Source: Coprothermobacterota bacterium (GTDB lineage: Bacteria > Caldisericota > JANLFM01). From it: DNA of 5,718 nucleotides. Below the pieces are notes generated by a model that did no database searches, was not told the DNA's origin, and was given only the letters and a program-made list of their open reading frames with translations. Below are positions 1 through 3,863 of this stretch, in pieces. The stretch spans positions 1 to 5,718 of the forward strand of contig JAPLHX010000052.1 of NCBI GenBank assembly GCA_026389415.1, given 5' to 3'. Position numbers and translations under genes: made by a program. Position 1 is the first letter of the stretch. Each line of letters starts with the position of its first letter.

Positions 1-9
1 CTGGGTCTC

Positions 10-195
10 TTCAGGGACGTTGTTCAATTGTCAACTAACTTTCGATGATCTGCATCAGTGATGATCTGCATCAGTGCGGGATTTTTTCGCACCAGAAGAT
101 TTCCTCGCTCAGCGGCTTCACTCACTCCCGATCGGGTCATATGTAAGAACGGGGACAGAAAAGGGGACGGGGAGGGCAGTGGCGAGTTGCGAGTA
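10..195 (+). repeat. Dispersed repeat family A, copy A1 (long)
   Basis: This stretch matches 1852-2021 over nearly its whole length. Shared blocks include TTCAGGGACGTTGTTCAATT followed by GTCAACTAA, then TGCGGGATTTTTTCG, then CAGCGGCT, then GATCGGGTCATATGTAAGAA leading into CGGGGACAGAAAAGGGGAC, and finally GAGTTGCGAGT. It carries a perfect 10-bp palindrome CCCGATCGGG at 127-136. No coding capacity is conserved between copies: an 88-codon open frame at 74-340 here is not kept in copy A3. I see no transposase gene or terminal inverted repeats. A non-autonomous or decayed mobile element, or a recombinational intergenic repeat, is the best description. It is certain as a repeat; its nature is unknown. 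Confidence 0.85.
44..75 (+). repeat. 16-bp perfect tandem duplication
   Basis: The unit GATGATCTGCATCAGT occurs at 44-59 and again immediately at 60-75, followed by G. The corresponding place in copy A3 (about 1887-1902) has only one, diverged, unit. This is therefore a local duplication inside copy A1 and not part of the ancestral repeat. Confidence 0.9.
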
Positions 196-208
196 TCGAA
201 CTAAAGAC

Positions 209-264
209 AAGATTCCTTCACTTTGCTCGAGGACAGGCCTTCGCTGCGCTCAGGATGACAAAAT
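209..264 (+). repeat. GCTCAGGATGACA-type interspersed repeat (R1)
   Basis: AAGATTCCTTCACTTTGCTC, then GAGGACAGGC, then CTTCGCTGCGCTCAGGATGA followed by CAAAAT. The same words recur in the array at 3248-3541 (for example AAGATTCCTTCACT at 3319 and TTCGCTGCGCTCAGGATGA at 3495). Translated on the other strand this family gives the HPERSEGS/CHAEPFASLK peptides often mis-annotated as proteins. It sits directly after copy A1 and before copy A2. Function unknown. Confidence 0.85.
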
Positions 265-292
265 AGGGACAGTGGCGAGTTTCGAGTGTCGA

Positions 293-330
293 GGGGGAAC
301 TTTCAGGGACGTTGTTCAATTGTCAACTAA
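293..330 (+). repeat. Dispersed repeat family A, copy A2 (short)
   Basis: Thirty-eight nucleotides beginning GGGGGAACTTTCAGGGACGT and ending CAATTGTCAACTAA are identical to 1844-1881. From TTCAGGG onward they also match copy A1 (10-40). After 330 the similarity fades to a short CTCG/ATGATG-like remnant, so this is only the left end of the repeat. Together with copy A3 it forms a direct repeat bracketing the MNT-HEPN operon. Confidence 0.9.
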
Positions 331-340
331 CTCGTCATGA

Positions 341-669
341 TGCCCTTCGAACACTCACCCCTTCTCACCCTAGCAACCAGGTCATCTTCGCATGAGGTCC
401 CGCTGGATCGCATCGTCACGGAAGGTTTCCCTTTCTTCTCCACTGGCTACCAACCGCTCGCTTGAACAAAGATGCCCAGTATGCTCAGCTTGGCGGATCA
501 TGGCCTGCGATCAATCACCGGGCAGTGTCCCCGATTCATCATCATCCGAATAACGTCCCAGACACTCTATGGGAAGACGCCAAATATAAGGACCTGACCT
601 GACCCTATCTTTCTCTTGCGGTTGGTGATGGCCAAGATCGTTCCGCCCTTCAGGCAATTCAGTTTCCTA
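341..669. other. Intergenic stretch without a convincing gene
   Basis: No long frame, RNA gene or strong terminator is visible. On the minus strand, ATAAGGACCTGACCTGACCC (586-605, written on the plus strand) and GTGTCCCC (516-523) resemble short words I associate with decayed intergenic repeats around REP-associated tyrosine transposases, but no transposase remnant can be read. A 39-codon minus-strand frame (382-501) has no good ribosome site. The stretch lies downstream of the HEPN gene and probably contains its transcript end, though no hairpin with a T-run is seen. Confidence 0.5.
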
Positions 670-1143
670 CTAGGTGAACAGAGGCAATGAAGCTGTGATC
701 AACGAAGGATGATTCTGCTGGAGCCAATGGTGGATCCCTCGACCGAAGTTCTCCGCCTCCACAATGAGCTCAAAAGCGTCCCGCTCGGAGATGAGCCCAG
801 CGCGGCTGTATTCTACGGTGTTCCGTAGTCGCCGGCATTGGTTGAAGTATGAAATCATTGCGCTAAATTCCTGTGGCAGCAATTCCTGCGCCGCCATCAG
901 AGCCACCCAGTGGTTGCCCCCGCCCGACGCTGTCCGGTATCCCGAAGCGGCAAGCGTGATCTTGGTGAGAAGCAGAGCGGAGTTATAGGCGATGGCGAAA
1001 CGACGGTCCGCTGAAATGGACACACTTCTCGCGTCGCGCAGGTCACGGTGGACTGCCTGCCACAAGTCGGCGATCTCTTGCGGACTGGTACGATGTGCCC
1101 GCAAAGAGCCGTCAGCTAAGAACTCGTCGCAAGGCATGCTCAT
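670..1143 (-). CDS. HEPN-domain protein, probable toxin of an MNT-HEPN module
   Basis: All-helical protein of 157 residues if started at ATG 1143. Family-typical features are an N-terminal SPQEIADLWQAVHRDLRDA helix, then RFAIAYNSALLLTKITLAAS-GYR (about 48-70), a GGNHW segment, and RRLRNTVEYSRAGLISERDA (about 104-123). This resembles the SAV_6107-like branch of HEPN proteins. Known HEPN toxins cleave RNA through an Rx4-6H motif; here the equivalent is R107-NTVE-Y112, with Tyr where His is expected. The gene overlaps the 3' end of the upstream nucleotidyltransferase gene (stop 1112-1114), so the two are surely co-transcribed and translationally coupled. The start is uncertain: ATG 1143, ATG 1137 and GTG 1170 are all in frame and none has a strong Shine-Dalgarno sequence. 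RNase or toxin activity is inferred from family and neighbour, not shown. Stop TAG at 670-672. Confidence 0.8.
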   Translation of the reverse strand: MSMPCDEFLADGSLRAHRTSPQEIADLWQAVHRDLRDARSVSISADRRFAIAYNSALLLTKITLAASGYRTASGGGNHWVALMAAQELLPQEFSAMISYFNQCRRLRNTVEYSRAGLISERDAFELIVEAENFGRGIHHWLQQNHPSLITASLPLFT

Positions 1144-1756
1144 CACCAACCAGGAAGATCTTCGGAGCACCTACGATTTCCAGTAGGAAATGGTTTTGTT
1201 CCTGCCATTTTTTCTGCAACTCTTCGAGTGGGAAGACCACCGCGTTGACCTCTCTCCGCAAACGGAGCTGTACCTCCTCCAACATGGGGGACAGTTGCTT
1301 CAGTGAGAGATCGGTGACCAAGAATAGGTCGATGTCGCTCTCGGGTTGCTCCTCCCTCCGTGCCATGGAACCGAACAAGAAAGCAAGTTGCATTCCAGGA
1401 ATGGAAGCGAATCGCCGACGCAGGACATCGCCAAAGGCGATTGTCTTGATGAAAAGGTTGGCAAAGTCACGAAATGCTGGATGGTCTGGGCGGGCTTGGT
1501 AGTACGAACGATTCCCCTTCTTGCGACACCGGATTAATCCTACTTCACTCAGCCGAGTCAGTTCGCGCTGGACCGAGTGCAAGGAAGAGCCTGTTCGCTG
1601 CACCAGCTCGCTCTGATAGTAGTTCCCCTTTTCTTCCATCAGGAAAACAGTCAACAGACGGACCAGGGCGGAAGAGGCAAAAAGGCGAGAGACAGACCGC
1701 TTATCACTCACATTTTGAGTGGTTTCACTCCCTTTTTTAGTTGTTTCAGTTCCCAT
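1112..1756 (-). CDS. Winged-helix / minimal nucleotidyltransferase (MNT) fusion, probable antitoxin
   Basis: 214 residues. Residues about 22-90 form an ArsR/MarR-like winged helix: ASSALVRLLTVFLMEEKGNY, a recognition region YQSELVQRTGSSLHSVQREL, and a wing around GLIRCRKKGNRSYYQA. Residues about 105-205 are a pol-beta-type nucleotidyltransferase with a perfect GS-x10-DxD motif: G129-S130, ten residues, then D141 and D143 in SDIDLFLV. The usual third carboxylate position appears to be N171 (REVNAVVF). In studied MNT-HEPN pairs the nucleotidyltransferase neutralises the HEPN toxin, by adenylylating it in MntA-HepT; here the fused DNA-binding domain suggests it also represses its own operon. Start ATG 1756 is preceded by GAAGGGA at a good distance, and a promoter lies just upstream. 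It overlaps the HEPN gene at its 3' end. Domain assignment is firm; antitoxin role is inferred. Confidence 0.88.
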   Translation of the reverse strand: MGTETTKKGSETTQNVSDKRSVSRLFASSALVRLLTVFLMEEKGNYYQSELVQRTGSSLHSVQRELTRLSEVGLIRCRKKGNRSYYQARPDHPAFRDFANLFIKTIAFGDVLRRRFASIPGMQLAFLFGSMARREEQPESDIDLFLVTDLSLKQLSPMLEEVQLRLRREVNAVVFPLEELQKKWQEQNHFLLEIVGAPKIFLVGDEHALRRVLS

Positions 1757-1785
1757 CTCTCATCCCTTCAACGTTTGATGCCAAT

Positions 1786-1794
1786 ATCATAGCA
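1786..1794 (-). promoter_or_regulatory. Extended -10 promoter of the MNT-HEPN operon
   Basis: On the minus strand the sequence reads TG-C-TATGAT (1794 down to 1786), an extended -10 element one mismatch from TATAAT. No good -35 is found 16-18 nt upstream, which extended -10 promoters tolerate. Initiation near 1779 would give a leader of about 20-25 nt carrying GAAGGGA before ATG 1756. This is a sequence-pattern prediction only. Confidence 0.45.
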
Positions 1795-1843
1795 CAGGAT
1801 TTGATCGGTACTTTTCTTCAGATGCCTGGAGAGATGGGGTCTA

Positions 1844-2021
1844 GGGGGAACTTTCAGGGACGTTGTTCAATTGTCAACTAATTCTCGATGATCCTCATCA
1901 ATGCGGGATTTTTTCGGACTAAAAGATTACCCCGTTCAGCGGCTCCACTCACTCTCGATCGGGTCATATGTAAGAACGGGGACAGAAAAGGGGACAGGGA
2001 AGGGAGTGTCGAGTTGCGAGT
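1844..2021 (+). repeat. Dispersed repeat family A, copy A3 (long)
   Basis: Begins with the same 38 nt as copy A2 (1844-1881), then follows copy A1 through TGCGGGATTTTTTCG, CAGCGGCT, GATCGGGTCATATGTAAGAA and the CGGGGACAGAAAAGGGGAC tract to GAGTTGCGAGT. It differs from A1 by scattered substitutions and lacks the 16-bp duplication. It has the same orientation as A1 and A2, so A1/A2 and A3 form direct repeats on either side of the MNT-HEPN operon, whose promoter begins about 50 bp away. Confidence 0.88.
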
Positions 2022-2090
2022 GACGAATCAACAAAAGATAGTTTCGAATTTCGAGTTGCGAGTTTCGAATTACCAGATAAGAGCAAAAGC
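2011..2090 (+). repeat. GAGTTGCGAGT/TTTCGAATT low-complexity repeat tract (copy B1)
   Basis: A run of GAGTTGCGAGT, GACGAATCAACAAA, AGTTTCGAATT and CGAGTTGCGAGTTTCGAATT words that recurs in diverged form at 3079-3148 (GAATCAACAAA, AGTTTCGAATT, GAGTGACGAGTGACGA). Fragments also occur at 181-200 and 274-292. It reads as a degenerate intergenic repeat, not a gene. Confidence 0.7.
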
Positions 2091-2404
2091 ATGCGTTGAT
2101 GGGTGGGTTACCCGGATTTCAAATCCTCCGGGGATATCCGAACATCCGCGATCGGTCTTCACCGAGTGGGCCATTTTCGACCGGCGAAAGTGGGACAAAT
2201 TCAACCGGCGTTGACACGGAAGTGGGGGGGAACGAGGGACAGACAGCAGGTATGCCGTATTGCAGCGAAGACGTAGCACTCATCGCTACTCCTAGGATGG
2301 ACGCCACGCCAGGTGATGAGAGGCCGATCGCCAGGAACGAAAACTCTGGTTAGACGAGGGAAGGATCACTTGCAAAGAAAGGGATGTAAGGAAGGAAAGA
2401 AAGA
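2091..2404. other. Gene-free spacer between the two toxin-antitoxin modules
   Basis: Contains a perfect 6-bp hairpin CCCGGA / TCCGGG (2111-2116 and 2127-2132), the IS21-like terminus annotated separately at 2165-2218, and a purine-rich tract (about 2360-2404) just beyond the hicA stop. Open frames here are short, mutually overlapping and unlike known proteins. No RNA gene or clear terminator is seen. Confidence 0.5.
2165..2218 (-). mobile_element. Solo IS21-like terminus with two tandem 24-bp repeats
   Basis: Two adjacent 24-mers, 2165-2188 (AGTGGGCC, ATTTTCGA, CCGGCGAA) and 2189-2212 (AGTGGGAC, AAATTCAA, CCGGCGTT), agree at 18 of 24 positions. Read on the minus strand from 2218 the segment starts TGTCAACGCCGG and continues TTGTCCCAC. 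IS21-family elements typically have TG-starting ends with several tandem transposase-binding repeats of the GTGGGACA...CCGGCG type, and this matches that pattern. No istA or istB gene and no second end is present, so this is a remnant or an end left by deletion. Family assignment is from memory of the motif. Confidence 0.5.
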
Positions 2405-2665
2405 CTAGCGAACCAGCTTCAGTGCAATCAAATCCTCGATCTGCCACCCGATGTCTTTGAGGATCCCCTTGAGCGTCTTCTCTGGGAAAGTCTTGCCGGG
2501 GTGATAATGGAGGATGACCCGTCTCCTCGTAGCAGGATGATAGTACAGAAGAATGGAATCGCTATGCTGAGAATCTAAGACCCAACCGTCTTTTCTGAGA
2601 ACTCGTTGAAGCTCCTCTATTTTGATGCCCCGAATCTGCTCCCAGATGTGACGGGGGTATTTCAT
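2405..2665 (-). CDS. hicA: HicA-family toxin (YcfA-like)
   Basis: 86 residues, a usual HicA length, with a double-stranded-RNA-binding-like alpha-beta-beta-beta-alpha fold pattern: helix KIEELQRVLRKDGW (15-28), strands around ILLYYHP (38-44) and RRVILHYHPGK (48-58), and a closing helix EKTLKGILKDIGW (62-74). HicA proteins cleave mRNA using a His in a GSH motif in the first strand. By alignment on the following YYHP the equivalent here is D36-S37-I38, so the catalytic His is missing; H34 is the nearest alternative, and H53 and H55 lie in the next strand. The N-terminal YPRHIWEQI suggests a distinct HicA subfamily. Its ATG overlaps the hicB stop (ATGA, 2662-2665) and it lacks its own ribosome site, so translation is coupled to hicB. 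The family call is firm; toxicity is unproven. Confidence 0.82.
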   Translation of the reverse strand: MKYPRHIWEQIRGIKIEELQRVLRKDGWVLDSQHSDSILLYYHPATRRRVILHYHPGKTFPEKTLKGILKDIGWQIEDLIALKLVR

Positions 2666-2967
2666 TGGATGGCGATGGTAAACTCTTCGCTATACGGGTG
2701 TGATAGCCCATTCAGCGTAGATGGTACGATCTGTTCTTGATCCACGCATCCGATCGGTAGAGGATCCCCATGGCGCAAAAGGGAGGAGAGATACAACTGG
2801 ATCGCCTCCCGGACCAAAGACCGCACTTCATCTTCCGTTCTACCGTCGACGTGCAAGCCTTTCAGAGCTGGGCAAAAACCATGAAACCCTTGCTCGTCGG
2901 GCTCGATGACGAAATCGACCTGAACCTTCAACGAAGTCTTCGTAGGAATCGCTACGGATGGAACCAT
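2662..2967 (-). CDS. hicB: HicB-family antitoxin
   Basis: 101 residues from ATG 2967. The HicB partial-RNase-H core runs from about 14 to 72: strand KVQVDFVIEPDEQGFHGFCP, then ALKGLHVDGRTEDEV, helix REAIQLYLSSLL, and HGDPLPIG. The conserved EPDEQGFHGFCPALKG segment is diagnostic. Beyond about residue 75 there is only a short tail with no helix-turn-helix or ribbon-helix-helix, so DNA binding is not evident. I chose 2967 over in-frame ATG 2994 and TTG 3021 because GGAGG lies 9 nt before it and the likely promoter -10 overlaps 2994. HicB proteins bind and block the HicA RNase. It precedes hicA, the reverse of the E. coli order, with a 4-nt overlap. Confidence 0.85.
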   Translation of the reverse strand: MVPSVAIPTKTSLKVQVDFVIEPDEQGFHGFCPALKGLHVDGRTEDEVRSLVREAIQLYLSSLLRHGDPLPIGCVDQEQIVPSTLNGLSHPYSEEFTIAIQ

Positions 2968-2976
2968 TTGTTCAAT

Positions 2977-2981
2977 CCTCC
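2977..2981 (-). promoter_or_regulatory. Ribosome binding site of hicB
   Basis: Minus-strand GGAGG, 9 nt before ATG 2967, within AGTGGAGGATTGAACAA. It decides the start: the in-frame ATG 2994 and TTG 3021 have no comparable site. Confidence 0.7.
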
Positions 2982-2992
2982 ACTTCTTGCTC

Positions 2993-3021
2993 ATTCTTGA
3001 GCGAATCGGCTTTCGTGTCAA
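2993..3021 (-). promoter_or_regulatory. Sigma-70-like promoter of hicBA
   Basis: Minus-strand TTGACA (3021-3016, perfect -35), a 17-nt spacer, then AAGAAT (2998-2993, four of six matches to TATAAT). Initiation would fall near 2986, leaving a leader of about 19 nt that begins just before the GGAGG site. The fit of -35, spacer, ribosome site and ATG makes this the best promoter prediction in the window. Confidence 0.6.
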
Positions 3022-3078
3022 GATTATGCAATGGTCGCCCGCGAGTACAACACCGAGATTGCCGGGTCAAATGCAGTC

Positions 3079-3148
3079 GCGAGTTATGAATCAACAAAGG
3101 CCAGTTTCGAATTGCGAATGTCGAGTGACGAGTGACGATCAAAAGCAG
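3079..3148 (+). repeat. GAGTGACGA/TTTCGAATT repeat tract (copy B2)
   Basis: Diverged counterpart of 2011-2090: shares GAATCAACAAA (3088-3098) and AGTTTCGAATT (3103-3113), then a tandem GAGTGACGAGTGACGA and GATCAAAAGCA. It lies upstream of the hicBA promoter and is followed by the GGGGACAG tract. It is non-coding. Confidence 0.65.
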
Positions 3149-3155
3149 AGGACTA

Positions 3156-3180
3156 GGAAAAGGGGACAGATTTATTTTTC
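3156..3180 (+). repeat. AAAAGGGGACAGATTTATTTTT intergenic word
   Basis: AAAAGGGGACAG followed by ATTTATTTTTC. The GGGGACAG core also occurs in repeat A (151-158 and 1978-1985, each followed by a second GGGGAC). I associate this word with short repeats near REP-associated tyrosine transposases in environmental genomes, but no transposase is present, so that link is only a recollection. Confidence 0.4.
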
Positions 3181-3247
3181 TGCCTTTCTCTGCCTTCCCG
3201 GCTCTCGAAATTCTACCCGTCTTTCGATTTTCTTTTCAATTTCGTTT

Positions 3248-3541
3248 ACAAGATCCTTCGTCGCGGAGTTTACCCTTGAGCGAAGCGAAGGGCTCAAGAT
3301 GACAAAAGCTCCAACGGCAAGATTCCTTCACTCCGTTCGAGGACAGGGCTTCACTGCGTAAGATTCCTTCGCCGCGAAGTTTACCCTTGAGCGAAGCGAA
3401 GGGCTCAGCATGACAATCTCTCTTGTCACCCTGAGCCGTCTGTGCGAAGGGTCTGGCCTTTGGTACTTCATGGGTCAAAATCCACAGGCAAGATCCTTCG
3501 CTGCGCTCAGGATGATAAAAGGGGCGCTCAGGATGACGAAA
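3248..3541 (+). repeat. Array of GCTCAGGATGACA-type repeats (R2-R7)
   Basis: At least six related units: 3250-3306 (AAGATCCTTCGTCGCGGAGT ... GGGCTCAAGATGACAAA), 3319-3359 (AAGATTCCTTCACTCCGTTC ..., truncated), 3360-3416 (AAGATTCCTTCGCCGCGAAG ... GGGCTCAGCATGACAA), an inverted unit at about 3423-3452 (TTGTCACCCTGAGCCG ... GCGAAGGGTCT), 3488-3519 (CAAGATCCTTCGCTGCGCTC AGGATGATAAAA) and a fragment at 3522-3541. The units 3250 and 3360 share an inner GAAGGGCTCA arm and GTTTACCCTTGAGCGAAGCG, which can fold back on itself (CCCTTGAGCGAAGCGAAGGG). The minus-strand 110-codon frame across the array is the well-known artefact peptide and not a protein. Function unknown. Confidence 0.85.
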
Positions 3542-3569
3542 TAGAGGTAGTGAGGAGTGGCGGCCCACA

Positions 3570-3863
3570 GGGCTGCGCGAGAGGACTGCTCAACCGGAAC
3601 GACACGCCGGGCCGACCTTCTCCCAGTCCCTGGGCTATTGTTTCACCAGTACTAAAACACTTTACGCATCCAGGGAACCTCTCGAGATACAATTGTGGAG
3701 GGGCACCAGAGGAGAGCGCCACCTAAGGTGAGACAGTAACCCGGATGGAGCCATGACAATATGGCTACCTGTACACCATGATAGACTGAGACTTGGAATC
3801 TTGTAAAGATCTTGGGATAGGATACAAGCGTAGAGGATACTGAAGAAGGGGAGAAATGATCTC
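3570..3863 (+). promoter_or_regulatory. Leader/promoter region of gmd-fcl, structured, class unknown
   Basis: Gene-free 294 nt before gmd. A -10-like TACAAT lies at 3688-3693 without a good -35. Downstream come a CACC-TAA-GGTG hairpin (about 3719-3729), a perfect stem AGCCAT / ATGGCT with a 6-nt loop (3749-3754 and 3761-3766), and CTTGTA / TACAAG (3800-3805 and 3823-3828). A 17-codon leader frame MTIWLPVHHDRLRLGIL (3753-3806) starts inside the AGCCAT stem after GGATGGAG. I cannot match it to a riboswitch class. Promoter and leader function are inferred from position. Confidence 0.35.
3846..3853 (+). promoter_or_regulatory. Ribosome binding site of gmd
   Basis: AAGGGGAG, 10 nt before ATG 3864. 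An earlier ATG at 3856 runs straight into TGA (ATG ATC TCA TGA), so 3864 is the start. Confidence 0.65.

Noticed and set aside
74..340. 88-codon plus-strand frame starting MRDFFAPEDF
   Set aside because: It runs through repeat A1, a GCTCAGGATGACA repeat and repeat A2, the frame is not conserved in copy A3, and there is no ribosome site.
382..501. 39-codon minus-strand frame starting MIRQAEHTGHL
   Set aside because: The composition is protein-like, but it is short, has a stop just upstream, no Shine-Dalgarno sequence and no recognised family.
764..1740. Several plus-strand frames opposite the MNT-HEPN genes
   Set aside because: They are antisense shadows; the minus-strand frames carry recognisable HEPN and nucleotidyltransferase motifs.
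2111..2132. TTTCAAATCC between CCCGGA and TCCGGG as a tRNA T-arm
   Set aside because: The loop is the wrong size and there is no acceptor, D or anticodon arm around it; it is a simple hairpin.
2987..3361. 124-codon plus-strand frame
   Set aside because: It starts antisense to the hicB promoter and runs through repeat B2 and the GCTCAGGATGACA array; it has no family features.
3248..3541. CRISPR array
   Set aside because: The units vary in length, spacing and orientation, and there are no uniform unique spacers or cas genes.
3236..3568. 110-codon minus-strand frame with HPERSEGS and CHAEPFASLKGK
   Set aside because: This is the typical artefact translation of the interspersed repeat array, repetitive within itself.
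3622..3634. CCCAG-TCC-CTGGG hairpin as a terminator
   Set aside because: Only 5 bp and no T-run follows (CTATTGTTTC), so it is too weak to call.
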